Part shown: positions 1 through 13,709 of the stretch, piece by piece
Layout of the letters: every line of letters begins with the position of its first letter
How positions within the stretch are numbered: the first letter of the stretch is position 1
Source of the DNA: Euphorbia lathyris
Lineage: Eukaryota; Streptophyta; Magnoliopsida; Malpighiales; Euphorbiaceae
Direction of reading: 5' to 3'
Assembly: GCF_963576675.1 (NCBI RefSeq)
Contig: NC_088919.1
Coordinates: 62,268,578 to 62,332,577 of the forward strand
DNA: 64,000 nucleotides
The notes under the pieces: generated by a model
What the model saw: only the letters and a program-made list of their open reading frames with translations
The model's database searches: none
What the model was told of the DNA's origin: nothing
Made by a program: the position numbers and the translations under genes

Positions 1-390
1 CTATTTTGATGTTGAATTGGTTTTACCTTGATGTTGAATTGGTTCTTCCTAAGAGTTTGATTATTATTTAGTTCAATTTATATTGAATTGGTTTTCTTAA
101 GGGATATTTAGTTCAATTGATGTTGAATTGGTTTTCTTAAGGGTTTAAGTGCTATTTGGGTTCAATTGATGTTGATTTGAATTTCTTTAAGAGTTTTAAT
201 GTTATTTTGGTTCAATTAGTGTTCAAATTGGAATTTGGTTCAATTAGTGTTCAATTGGAATTCTTTAAGAGTTTTAGTGTTATTTTGGTTCAATTAGTGT
301 TCAATTGGATTTCTTTAAGGGTTTTAATGATATTTTGGATTTCTTCAGGGTTCAATTGCTATTTTGGTTCAGTAAATGTTGGATTTCGAT
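1..390. repeat. Degenerate ~50-bp minisatellite
   Basis: The stretch is built from imperfect tandem units of about 50 bp. They carry the recurring words TTCAATTGATGTTGAATTGG and TTCTTTAAGAGTTTTA, followed by TTATTTTGG. At least six units can be followed, some shortened. The 89-residue open frame running through it is low-complexity repeat translation and is not considered a gene. Confidence 0.7.
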
Positions 391-1738
391 TTATTGATGA
401 TTGTAGTAAAGTTGGATCTATTTGATGAAATTGAAGTTTGGTTGGATTTTGGGTGAAGTTTGTATCCATCAGGAGTAGTCCGGACGGGTGGTTTGATATT
501 TGAAGACCATGTTCAGTGAGGAACATGGCCTGTGTACACAGTCTAAAGACCTAATCGGGTATTGGCAGCGAAGTGTTGGGTAAGACCAATACGGGATTAG
601 GCATGGTTAAAGAGACGTCTCGATTATGTTTACGTGTTGTGGATCGATTTACGAGGGGATACTCGGTGATGGATACGATATTGAATTTGATTCGAACTTC
701 GGTTTTTAGTAAATGTTTATATAAGAATCGTTGTGTTTTGTTTAAGTTTGATTTGAGGTTATTGATTAACATTCTATTTTAATTTGATGTTGTTTACAAG
801 TTAATAAGTTTAAGGTTTGGTTTGGTTAAATGTTTTCACAAATGTATAGATATAGCTATTTTACGTAAAAACTAGTTTTTATAGTTGATAGTTGCTTACT
901 GAGATTTTTGTCTCATATTTTCAAATGTTTTAATGTTTTTAGGCGAAGAAGTACGAGGTACTGAGGGAAGTGTTCGACACTAGGGCGAGAATTGGATACG
1001 GCCACGATTGTCCAAGTCGTCTTCTAGGGTATTGCATACCATTTTGTACATGTAGATATAGGCGTTTTTTTGTGTGCTTGTCAATATGTAGGAACTTACG
1101 TCGCCCATTTTGAATCGAATATAAAGTTGTGGTATGCCGGATTTTGGTTTGAATGTCCAAGTATGGTGTTAATTTGTGAGATTAGGCAAATTAAAAGTTA
1201 ACAAGTTAGAATTGGAGTAATTTTCTATGTTTCGAACTCGTTTTGGTAAAACACACGAGAAAAGGATTCGTAATTGGAAATTATAAATGATTTCGACCTT
1301 TTACAAATGTAAAAGTATATGTAGAAAATGTTTTTAAGTTCAAACATAATTTGTAATTCTTAACATTTGATTGTGAGATGTTACTTCCGACTCGTTCACG
1401 TCTGTGGTAACGTCTCACTAGCATATCCGATTCTATTTTGGATCTGGTTTGACAGATTAGGGAGTTGAGAAAGTTGTAGTTTGAGAGGAGGCACAATTGT
1501 GCCTTGTGAGTTTTTGAGAGTTTATTTTAGAGGGTAGTCTAATTATTTTGGGGAGAGATAAAAATAGTCTAATTATTTTTGGGTATTTTTGGGAAACACC
1601 CGAGTGCTACTATTTTTGTTTTCTCTCATTGTAACTCTAGAAAGTTTCTAGAGAACACCCTCTTGTAAACCTCATAAATTCAATAAAATTGTATTATTGC
1701 TTCCGGTAAATTGTCCCAATCCAGAAAAATTCCCAACA
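391..1738. other. Unassigned spacer ending in a possible LTR edge
   Basis: No coding sequence is supported. The right edge looks like the end of an LTR: an AATAAAA polyadenylation-like signal near 1681 is followed by a terminal AATTCCCAACA ending at 1738, directly before ABCC-intron minisatellite sequence. A matching TGTTGGG start lies at 574, so an LTR of about 1165 bp is possible. No 5-bp target duplication is visible (CGAAG on the left, CTCTT on the right), and no PBS or PPT was found. This could be a solo LTR, the end of an element extending off the window, or chance. Confidence 0.3.
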
Positions 1739-3518
1739 CTCTTTGCCTTTCTATGGTCACACTTTTTGCCTTTCTACAGATTAGTTGGACTGGCTTTTGC
1801 GCTAATTCAGCTGCTAAGCATAATCATGCTGTTGTCTCATGTTGCTTGGCAGGTCTTCCTACTCTTTCTCATCGTTATCGGAATTTCTATATGGTACCAA
1901 GTAAGAACAACTAATCATTCAAAATATAACATTCCCTCACTTCTGGCATTACGTTTTCTCAGAATTGCAGATATGGATTACATTTTCTTATCCGTGTATT
2001 ATTCTTTTATCAAAACTTCTTACAGACCTATTACATTACAACAGCAAGAGAATTAGCAAGGATGGTTGGAACAAGAAAGGCCCCTATCTTGCATCACTTT
2101 TCCGAGTCAATTGTTGGGGCACCAACTATTCATTGTTTCAATCAAGAAGACCGTTTCTTGATGAGAAACTTGAAATTGATCGATGATTATTCGCGTGTTG
2201 TCTTCCACAACATAGGCATAATGGAATGGCTATGCGTTCGAATCAACTTTCTATTCAATTTCGTGTTCTTTCTAGTTCTGACCATCTTGGTTAGCCTGCC
2301 TAGGTCATCTATTGATCCCAGTAAGTTTCTCGAATACATTGAATTTTCACTTTAGACTCCATTAAATGTCGATGTTAAACTAACAAGTGCTAAACGGAAT
2401 AACAGGCTTGGCAGGGCTAACAGCTACATATGGTCTGAACCTAAATGTTCTTCAGGCTTGGGTTATATGGAACCTATGCGACGTTGAGAACAAAATGATA
2501 TCAGTTGAAAGAGTTCTTCAATTCACCAACATACCTAGTGAAGCTCCCTTGGTGATCGAAAATTCTAGGCCCAATCTCGAGTGGCCAAGTGATGGAAGAA
2601 TCGAATTAGTGAATCTGTGTGTTCAGTATTGTCCTTCTCTCCCAATGGTTCTCAAGTCCATAACTTGCACTTTCCCCGGAGGGAAGAAAATTGGTGTTGT
2701 GGGTAGAACAGGAAGTGGAAAGTGTACTTTGATTCAGGCTCTTTTTTGGGTCATTGAGCCTTCGAGTGGACAGTTTTTTATTGATGGACTGGACATATCC
2801 AAAATCAGTTTGCATGATTTGAGGTCTAGGCTCGCTATAATCCCTCAAGATCCCACATTGTTTCAAGGAACTATGAGAACCAATCTTGATCCTTTGCAGC
2901 AACACTCAGATCAAGAAATATGGGAGGTAAGCATCCAAAATCTTCTTTCAAAGCAGGGTTTCGAGATTATATGTACTCAATCTATGTGTTTCCTCAGGTT
3001 CTCAAAAAGTGTCACCTGTCTGATATCGTAAAGCAAGACCTGAGGCTTCTTGAAGCACCAGGTACATTCTGAACAAAAGTTTGTAAGTGTCCTAAAAGTC
3101 ACTTTTTGGTAATCAATACTGAACTCTCCTGGATGATGCAGTAGCAGAAGATGGAGAAAACTGGAGCGTTGGTCAGATCATTTGTCTAGCTCGAGTTCTT
3201 CTAAAAAAGCGGAGAATCTTGGTATTAGATGGGGCCACGGCTTCTATTGTCACATCAACAAACAACATCATTCAAGCAACAATAAGAGAAGAAATAGGCA
3301 AATGCACAGTCATTACTGTAGCGCATCGAATACCTATAGTTATCGATAATGACATGGTTTTGGTTCTCGACGAAAGTAAGCTGAAAAACAGGAATGAGTA
3401 GATATTGTCAAAATTGCATACTCGATCTGAACTAATTGCTTCTATGTTTATGAATGTAGGCAAGGTGATCGAGTTCGACTCTCCTATACAGCTGCTCAAG
3501 GATAATTCTTCTATATTT
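1739..3518 (+). pseudogene. ABCC transporter 3'-half pseudogene, copy 1
   Basis: The inferred exons, with GT/AG borders, are 1780-1900, 2026-2320, 2406-2926, 2998-3061, 3142-3375 and 3460-3518. Spliced together they keep one frame: the last part of TMD2 (WQVFLLFLIVIGISIWYQ, then TARELARMVG), NBD2 (Walker A near 2706, IPQDP, signature, Walker B) and the start of the C-terminus. ABCC proteins normally have about 1,500 residues; TMD1, NBD1 and most of TMD2 are absent here. There are no stops, but NBD2 should be dead. Walker A ends GKC instead of GKS, a 6-bp deletion removes two residues from the GQRQL part of the signature, and the Walker B catalytic Glu is Gly (LVLDG). The last exon is cut after 3518 by copia sequence. 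The ABCC family call is firm; the subfamily member is not determined. Confidence 0.88.
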
Positions 3519-4618
3519 CCAATGTTGGGCTTTCGTCCTTTCCAAAGTTCGTAGGGGGTTTTCTTTAGTATAGGTCTAACGAGAGCCCTATTAAGAATAT
3601 GGCACGATGTGTTGACAGCTTCTCCCCAAAAGTACTTTGGAAGCCTATGCTCACTCAGCATTGTCCTGGCAATTTCAACTAAGGTTCTGTTCTTCCTTTC
3701 AACAACCCCATTTTGTTGAGGCGTTCTAGGAGCAGAGAAATTATGGTCAATGCCGTTGGTTTCACAGAATTCAACAAACTGTTGGTTCTTGAATTCTCCA
3801 CCATTATCACTTCGGATGTGAGCTAACTTAAGGTCTTTATCATTTTCAAGTTTTCTTACCAAATTTGAAAATGTCTCAAAGGTTTCATCCTTGCTACTCA
3901 GCAAGATGATCCAAGTGTACCGAGAGAAGTCATCTACAATGACCAAGGAAAATCTTCTTCCACCCAAGCTCAGCGGCTGGACTGGACCGAAGAGATCCAA
4001 GTGTAGTAACTCTAATGGATGCTTAGTTGAGACAATGTTTTTACTATGAAAAGATTGTTTGGTTTGTTTTCCAGCTTGGCAAGCGTGGCATAGTTGATCT
4101 TTTTCAAATTTAAGTTCTGGCAGACCCTCAACCAATTGCTTTCTTGCTAATTTGGCCAGGAGGTCCATGCTTACATGACCAAGTCTCCTGTGCCATAGCC
4201 AGGAATTTTCTTCCTTTGACACTAAGCATACAGTTTTTGAAAACTTCTTTTCTAAGTTCAGCATGAAGACATTATCAATACGAGGGGCAGTTAAAATCAA
4301 CTCATTTGTTTTACCCTCTAATATTTTACATCCAGTGTCATCAAATATAACTTTTCTCCCATTGTCACATAGCTGAGTTACGCTGAGTAAGTTATATTTG
4401 AGTCCGCTGACTAGGGAGACAGACTCAATAGTAGGATTACCACCAACGGTTCTTGACCCTACTATCTTACCCTTTTTGTTGTCTCTAAAACTTACGCTTC
4501 CTCCTCGTTTACGCTCAAACGTGATGAACTGAGTTTCATCACCAGTCATATGCCTCGAGCATGCGCTGTCAATGTACCACATCTTTGACTTCTCAGCACA
4601 CCTCAGGCTTACCTGCAA
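3519..4618 (-). pseudogene. copia pol fragment: protease and integrase, truncated
   Basis: Near its start this frame carries a protease-type motif, WYIDSACSRHMTG, in which the usual DSG is DSA. The GAG-pre-integrase zinc-binding HHCC region (LWHRRLGHVS, then CHACQAGK) follows. The integrase core has the expected segments HLDLFGPVQ, HIRSDNGGEF and QQNGVVERKNRTL, which carry the D, D and E positions. It ends at KGRKPNIG, just where copia integrase continues toward its C-terminal part. Beyond that the frame runs on into antisense ABCC sequence to 3272, giving a chimeric 448-residue open frame that is an accident of the junction. It is offset from the upstream gag frame by a frameshift near 4620. 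Confidence 0.85.
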
Positions 4619-4623
4619 TATAG

Positions 4624-6366
4624 CTAGTTGCTTTTAGGTACCCAATTCTTTTTGGGTCCTTGCTTGTTAGGTTCAACAGGTAAAGCATCATATTTTATTT
4701 TATGACGACATACTTGGACAGTATGTCCATTCTTTCCACAGAAGTCACATCTGACATTCCGTTTAGGATGTCTCACTGACTGGTCAGCACCCCAGTGCTG
4801 AGCGTGCCAGAACACCTTTGTGGTGTGTCCTTTCTTCCCACAGAAGTCACACTGGACATTCCGCTGAGGATTCCATCTCTGCTGACTAGTACTTCGATAC
4901 TCAGTGTTTAGAGGATTATTTCTTTTATTCGGAACCTTAAGTTGGTTCTGAATTGATGTGACGTCCTTCCTCAGTTTCTTAGAATCTGATTGGACCTCAG
5001 AGACAAACTTTTGCATAATTCCTATGTTACTATGCAAATCTGAGTTGTCCTGAAGAAGATATCGAAGGTCACTCAGTTTGACCTCCTCAACCTCGTCACA
5101 TCGCCTGCTGAGTGCTCTAACCTTTTTATTACACTTTTTGACAAGTGTGTAGAGGTCACTCAGGGCATTGACCATTTCATTTCTGAGCAAGGGTAGTGAT
5201 ATTACCTCAGTTGAATGTTCCTCATCGTCAGATGCAATGGAGGGGTCAGCATGCTCAGAAACACATGGCTCAGCAAGTTCATCAGCCATGAAACAAATCT
5301 TTGCTGACTCAGTGGCATCAGCTTCAGATGATGATGAATCATCACTATCACTCCAGGTTGCCACCATTGCCTTCTTGCCGTTCTTCCTTTCTTTCCTCAG
5401 CGAGGGACAGCTTGACTTGATATGGCCAGTTTGATGACATTCAAAGCATGTAATGGGCTTTGAGCTGTCCTTCTTGTACTTGCTGTCACTAGAGTCAGCT
5501 TTGTACTTATCAAACTTCTTGTAAGGCTTCTTAGAATATTTGTCATTTTTTTTGAACAACCTTTTCATCTTTCTAGTAAACATAGCCATCTCTTCATCGT
5601 CTGTTGAGCTCCCATCAGTGGAGTCAGCTTTCATGACAAGAGACTTTTGCTTCTTGTCTTCAAACTTTTCCTTCACCTCGAAATTCTTCATTGAGATCTC
5701 ATGGGTCAGCAGTGAGCCAATGAGTTCATCGTATTTATAGGTGGTTAAATCTTGAGCTTCCTCTACAGCAGTCTTCTTCGCTTGCCAGCTTTTAGGAAGA
5801 CTCCTAAGAATCTTCTTGACTTGTTCTTCCTCAGTGAAGATCTTCCCAAGTCTCTTGAGCTCGTTGATGATGTTTGTGAATCTTGCATTCATGTCTGAGA
5901 TCCCTTCATCATCGTTCATTTCGAACAGCTCGTACAATCTCATATGCTGGTTCACCTTGGATTCTTTCACCTTGTTGGTTCCTTCATAGGTGACCTCCAG
6001 CTTCTTCTAGATCTCCTGCGATGACTCACAACCTGAAATCTTGTTGTATTCTGCAGTATCTAGCGCACAGTGAAGCATGTTTATAGCCGAAGCATGATTT
6101 TGTAGCTTCTTAAGATCATCCTCTGTCCATCTGGTCTCAGATTTGACAACCGTTTGGCCATCAATAGTTTCAACAGGAACAAATGGGCCTTGGACTATAG
6201 ATAGCCATGCACTCATATTTGTAGCCTGAATGAAATTTTTCATCCTATTCTTCCAGAAGGTATAGTTAGACCCGAAGAATAGGGGAGGCCGAGTTATGGA
6301 CAGACCCTCAGGTAAAATCTGAGTTGTCAGATTTCCTGGGAGAAACCGAGTGCTGTTTTCAGCCAT
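4624..6366 (-). pseudogene. copia gag with one internal stop, Sirevirus-like
   Basis: One reading frame runs from ATG at 6366 to 4624, interrupted by a single TAG at 6009-6007 where related gags have Trp (context SSQEI-stop-KKLEV). The N-terminal part has the plant gag look (PPLFFGSNYTFWKNRMKNFI). The middle holds LYELFEMNDDEGISDMNARF and a Lys/Asp/Ser-rich stretch. Three zinc-knuckle-like motifs follow: CFECHQTGHIKSSC, then a tandem-duplicated pair, CDFCGKKGHTTKVF (last Cys lost) and CDFCGKNGHTVQVC. Gag would form the cytoplasmic virus-like particle. The stop, and the absence of RT from the element, make it non-functional. Confidence 0.88.
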
Positions 6367-6414
6367 AGTGGGGATCAGCTCAAGGTAGTTAAACCTTGCA
6401 CAGTGAGCTTTTAA

Positions 6415-6426
6415 GCTCTGATACCA
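6415..6426 (-). other. Primer-binding site (initiator tRNA-Met type)
   Basis: On - the sequence reads TGGTATCAGAGC, the standard plant copia PBS complementary to the 3' end of initiator tRNA-Met. It lies 2 bases inside the LTR edge at 6429 and about 50 bp upstream of the gag ATG. This fixes the orientation of the element and the identity of the flanking repeat as the 5' LTR. Confidence 0.9.
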
Positions 6427-6428
6427 CT

Positions 6429-7753
6429 TGTTGGTCCCTTATAACGTAACAAGTTAGTTCCAAGGGGGGGGGATAGGAACTATTTAAAATTTTGGTACGT
6501 TAAGGCTGACTTCTTTTTCAATCAAAAGGATTACACAGCGCGCTGAGTGAATTTAAGACACTAACTTAGTCAACTTCTGACTAAGTCAGCTTCTTTCCTT
6601 GAGTCAGGAAATAGCACTTGAGTCTATTCCTGAACTCAGATACTCAATGCACACAACTCAGCGTGACCTCTTTACTTAGTCAGTTTTCGAGCAAGCAAAA
6701 TATATTAAAGGAGTTTAAAGGTTAGAAAGATTTTACTCAGCAGATTTATCCAAGTTCGGCCTCTATGCCTACGTCCTGTCCTCGGAACACGTTCCGAGCT
6801 TTCGAATTCTCTACTGAGCTTTTTAAAGGTAGAGCACCAAACCTTTTACAACTAGAAGCTGAGTATAACAAGAGTACCTTCCTCTATACCACTACTCACT
6901 CCTATTCTACCGCTGAGTACTATAACCGAGTACTCAACCTCTCCTTTCTATTCTTCTAGAAATGATAATGAGATTGTCCTAAACAACAATTGCTAAGACA
7001 CTTTAGATGATTGGAAATCACTCTAGACTTTTACACAATAATATGGAAATTGGTGTAAGGTATTTGCTTGCTTTTTCTCACAGAATCTTCGAGTATGAAA
7101 TTGGTTAGCGTTTTGACAACTTGAAGTTCTGTGTAGATTGAAGCATATGGATGGCCTTTATATAGTGACACTTGACGCACCTGGTCATTTCGAATTTCGA
7201 AATAACTGTTGGAGGGAAACGGCTTCCTGTCGTTGTCACTCTGCGCGTGCTCAGCGTCGTTGGCCAATAGAATTCCTGCATCTTCTGTCTTCGTCAGTCT
7301 TTGGCAGAATGTTTCGCCATTTAAGGAAAAGTCCACGGGACAGCTTTCTGCGCCTTCTGAATCTTTCCCAAAGTAGAAATACTTTGTCTGGAAGTTGAAC
7401 ATTCTCTGCCGCTGTCTAGACTGCTTTGTCGTCCAACTCAGCAGCTTCGTTTTGAAGCTTTTGCCACGAAGGCTTCTCGATCCTTCTCTTGCTGAGTCGT
7501 CGTTTTGGTTGATGCGGCTTCGTTTTGAACTTCTAAGCCAAATGGTGTTGATGTGTTGACTTGGGCTTGACTTCCACTTTATGGGCCTTTGGGCTTTCTT
7601 AATCTCAATGTCTTATACACAATTAAACTCAACATTGAACAAACACATTAGTATAAATAAATCAAAGCATTATAAATTTAATGTGTTAGAATATTTTTAT
7701 CATAACTTAAATAATTTTGTCAAATCAAAATCATGTGGAAAGGTGTTTCAACA
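6429..7753 (-). repeat. 5' LTR of the truncated copia element
   Basis: The 1325-bp segment begins TGTTGGTCCC and ends TTTCAACA on +, so the termini are TG...CA in both senses. It is bordered by the PBS on one side and by ABCC copy 2 on the other. Short open frames inside it (for example 7031-7402 on -) have no recognisable homology and are not called. The partner LTR is absent, so neither age nor target duplication can be read. Confidence 0.8.
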
Positions 7754-9517
7754 GTACCAAGTAAGAACAACTAATCATTCAAAATATAACATTCCCTCAC
7801 TTCTGGCATTACGTTTTCTCAAAATTGCAGATATGGATTACAGTTTCTTATTCGTGTATTATTCTTTTATCGAAATTTCTTACAGACCTATTACATTACA
7901 ACAGCAAGAAAATTAGCAAGGATGGTTGGAACAAGAAAAGCCCCTATCTTGCATCACTTTTCTGAGTCAATTGTTGGGGCACCAACTATTCATTGTTTCA
8001 ATCAAGAAGACCGTTTCTTGATGAGAAACTTGAAATTGATCGATGATTATTCGCGTGTTGTCTTCCACAACATAGGCACAATGGAATGGCTATGCGTTCG
8101 AATCAACTTTCTATTCAATTTCGTGTTCTTTCTAGTTCTGACCATCTTGGTTAGCCTGCCTAGATCATCTATTGATCCCAGTAAGTTTCTCGAATACATT
8201 GAATTTTCACTTTAGACTCCATTAAATGTCGATGTTAAACTAGCGAGTGCTAAACGGAATAACAGGCTTGGCAGGGCTAGCAGCTACATATGGTCTGAAC
8301 CTAAATGTTCTTCAGGCTTGGGTTATATGGAACCTATGCGACGTTGAGAACAAAATAATATCAGTTGAAAGAGTTCTTCAATTCACCAACATACCTAGTG
8401 AAGCTCCCTTGGTGATCGAAAATTCCAGGCCCAATCTCGAGTGGCCAAGTGATGGAAGAATCGAATTAGTGAATCTGTGTGTTCAGTATTGTCCTTCTCT
8501 CCCAATGGTTCTCAAGTCCATAACTTGCACTTTCCCCGGAGGGAAGAAAATTGGTGTTGTGGGCAGAATAGGAAGTGGAAAGTCTACTTTGATTCAGGCT
8601 CTTTTTTGGGTCATTGAGCCTTCGAGTGGACAGATTTTTATTGATGGACTGGACATATCCCAAATCAGTTTGCATGATTTGAGGTCTAGACTCGCTATAA
8701 TCCCTCAAGATCCTACATTGTTTCAAAGAACTGTGAGAACCAATCTTGATCCTTTGCAGCAACACTCAGATTAAGAAATATGGGAGGTAAGCATCCAAAA
8801 TCTTCTTTCAAAGCAGGGTTTCGAGATTATATGTACTCAATCTATGTGTTTCCTCAGGTTCTCAAAAAGTGTCGCCTGTCTGATCCGTAAAGCAAGACCT
8901 GAGGCTTCTTGAAGCACCAGGTACATTCTGAACAAAAGTTTGTAAGTGTCCTAAAAGTCACTTTTTGGTAATTAATACTGAACTCTCCTGGATGATGCAG
9001 TAGCAGAAGATGGAGAAAACTGGAGCGTTGGTCAGAGGCAGCTCATTTGTCTAGCTCGAATTCTTCTAAAGAAGTGGAGAATCTTGGTATTAGATGAGGC
9101 CACAGCTTCTATTGACACAACAACAGACAACATCATTCAAGCAACAATAAGAGAAGAAATAGGCAAATGCACAGTCATTACTGTAGTGCATCGAATACCT
9201 ACAGTTATCGACAATGACATGGTTTTGGTTCTCGATGAAAGTAAGCTGAAGAACAGGAATGAGTAGATATTGTCAAAATTGCATACTCGATCTGAACTAA
9301 TTGCTTCTATGTTTATGAATGTAGGCAATGTGATCGAGTTCGACTCTCCTATACAGCTGCTCAAGGATAATTCTTCTATATTTTCGAAACTGGTTGCAGA
9401 ATTCTTGAGGAGATTGTCGAAGAGAGAGAGATTATCTTAAAGTAGGAGGAGAGATCAGGCTTCATTATCAGAAGCTAATATCAGTAGGCAAAGCTAACTA
9501 GCAGAATTTAAACATAT
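7754..9517 (+). pseudogene. ABCC transporter 3'-half pseudogene, copy 2
   Basis: Only the last 7 bases of exon 1 remain after the copia LTR. The following exons are 7886-8180, 8266-8786, 8858-8920, 9001-9240 and 9325-9440. Walker A reads GRIGSGKST. The signature exon keeps GQRQL, Walker B is LVLDEATAS, and the H-loop reads VVHRI. There are two lesions. TAA at 8772-8774 replaces Gln just after the LDPLQQ segment, and a 1-bp deletion in exon 4 (GATCCGTAA around 8882, where the other copies have one base more) creates a frameshift. The C-terminus is complete (DSPIQLLKDNSSIFSKLVAEFL, in two parts), ending at TAA 9438-9440. The 3' flank runs to the duplication junction at 9517. Confidence 0.88.
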
Positions 9518-11580
<2,063 letters not shown>

Positions 11581-13709
11581 TTCTTTCCCCTGTGTGGTTG
11601 TCTCTGGAATCTTGATTGGGCTTGCACTTTTGCTTTCTATGGTCACACTCTTTGCCTTTCTATGGTCACACTCTTTGCCTTTCTATTAGTCACACTATTT
11701 GCCTTTCTATGGTCACACTCTCTTTGCCTTTCTATTAGTCACACTCTTTGTCTTTCTATGGTCACACTCTCTTTTCATTTCTATTAGTCACACTTTTTGC
11801 CTTTCTATGGTCACACTCTTTGCCTTTCTACAGATTATCTGGACTGGCTTTTGCGCTAATTCAGCTACTAAGCATAATCATGCTAATGTCTCATGTTGCT
11901 TGGCAGGTCTTCCTACTCTTTCTCATCGTTATCGGAATTTCTATATGGTACCAAGTAAGAACAACTAATCATTCAAAATATAACATTCCCTCACTTCTGG
12001 CATTACGTTTTCTCAGAATTGCAGATATGGATTACAGTTTCTTATCCGTGTATTATTCTTTTATCGAAATTTCTTACAGACCTATTACATTACAACAGTA
12101 AGAGAAATAGCAAGGATGGTTGGAATAAGAAAGGCCCCTATCTTGCATCACTTTTCCGAGTCAATTGTTGGGGCACCAACTATTCATTGTTTCAATCAAG
12201 AAGACCGTTTCTTGATGAGAAACTTGAAATTGATCGATGATTATTCGCGTGTTGTCTTCCACAACATAGGCACAATGGAATGGCTATGCGTTCGAATCAA
12301 CTTTCTATTCAATTTCGTGTTCTTTCTAGTTCTGACCATCTTGGTTAGCCTGCCTAGATCATCTATTGATCCCAGTAAGTTTCTCGAATACATTGAATTT
12401 TCACTTTAGACTCCATTAAATGTCGATGTTAAACTAACAAGTGCTAAAGGGAATAACAGGTTTGGCAGGGCTAGCAGCTACATATGGTCTGAACCTAAAT
12501 GTTTTTCAGGCTTGGGTTATATGGAACCTATGCGACGTTGAGAACAAAATGATATCAGTTGAAAGAGTTCTTAAATTCACAAACATACCTAGTGAAGCTC
12601 CCTTGATGATCGAAAATTCCAGGCCCAATCTCGAGTGGCCAAGTGATGGAAGAATCGAATTAGTGAATCTGTGTGTTCAGTATTGTCCTTCTCTCCCAAT
12701 GGTTCTCAAGTCCATAACTTGCACTTTCACCGGAGGGAAGAAAATTGTTGTGGGTAGAACAGGAAGTGGAAAGTGTACTTTGATTCAGGCTCTTTTTTGG
12801 GTCATTGAGCCTTCGAGTGGACAGTTTTTTATTGATGGACTGGACATATCCAAAATCAGTTTGCATGATTTAAGGTCTAGGCTCGCTATAATCCCTCAAG
12901 ATCCCACATTGTTTCAAGGCACTGTGAGAACCAATCTTGATCCTTTGTAGCAACACTCAGATCAAGAAATATGGGAGGTAAGCATCTAAAATCTTCTTTC
13001 AAAGCAGGGTTTCGAGATTATATGTACTCAATCTATGTGTTTCCTCAGGTTCTCAAAAAGTGTCGCTTGTCTGATACCGTAAAGCAAGACCTGAGGCTTC
13101 TTGAAGCACCAGGTACATTCTGAACAAAAGTGTGTAAGTGTCCTAAAAGTCACTTTTTGGTAATCAATACTGAACTCTCCTGGATGATGCAGTAGCAGAA
13201 GATGGAGAAAACTGGAGCGTTGGTCAAAGGCAGCTCGTTTGTCTAGCTCGAGTTCTTCTAAAGAAGCAGAGAATCTTGGTATTAGATGAGGCCACAGCTT
13301 CTATTGACACAGCAACAGACAACATCATTCAAGCTACAATAAGAGAAGAAATAGGCAAATGCACAGTCATTACTGTAGCACATCGAATACCTACAGTTAT
13401 CGACAATGACATGGTTTTGGTTCTCGACGAAAGTAAGCTGAAGAACATGAATGAGTAGATATTGTCAAAATTGCATACTCGATCTGAACTAATTGCTTCT
13501 ATGTTTATGAATGTAGGCAAGGTGATCGAGTTCGATTCTCCTATACAGCTGCTCAAGGATAATTCTTCTATATTTTCGAAACTGGTTGCAGAATTCTTGA
13601 GGAGATCGTCGAAGAGAGAGAGATTATCTTAAAGTAGGAGGAGAGATCAGGCTTCATTATCAGAAGCTCATATCAGTAGGCAAAGCTAACTAGCAGAATT
13701 TAAACATAT
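11581..13709 (+). pseudogene. ABCC transporter 3'-half pseudogene, copy 4
   Basis: The exons are 11834-11954, 12080-12374, 12460-12977, 13049-13112, 13193-13432 and 13517-13632. All borders keep GT/AG. Walker A has both a 3-bp deletion just upstream (a Gly lost: KKIVVGRTG) and the GKC substitution shared with copy 1. TAG at 12948-12950 follows the LDPL segment. The signature exon is intact (GQRQL), Walker B is LVLDEATAS, and the H-loop is VAHRIP. The C-terminus ends with TAA at 13630-13632. One nonsense codon plus the missing N-terminal two thirds make it a pseudogene. Confidence 0.88.
11630..11829 (+). repeat. Minisatellite before exon 1 of ABCC copy 4
   Basis: Eight units of the same 23-26-bp repeat as in copy 3 occur here, with the GG and TTAG forms mostly alternating and a GG-GG start. 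Several units carry private changes, such as TTTGTC and TTTTCA, so units have diverged since duplication of the locus. Confidence 0.82.

Larger units (their letters stand above)
3519..7753 (-). mobile_element. 3'-truncated Ty1/copia element, Sirevirus-like
   Basis: Read on -, the order is 5' LTR (7753-6429), PBS, gag, protease and integrase. The element then stops abruptly inside the integrase region at 3519, joined to the last exon of ABCC copy 1. Reverse transcriptase, RNase H, PPT and 3' LTR are missing, so it cannot transpose. The long LTR, the large gag with several zinc knuckles and the separate gag and pol frames suggest the SIRE/Maximus lineage; that placement is inference. Its LTR abuts the last 7 bases of ABCC exon 1 of copy 2. 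The simplest history is insertion into copy 2, followed by a deletion joining mid-pol to copy 1. Confidence 0.85.
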
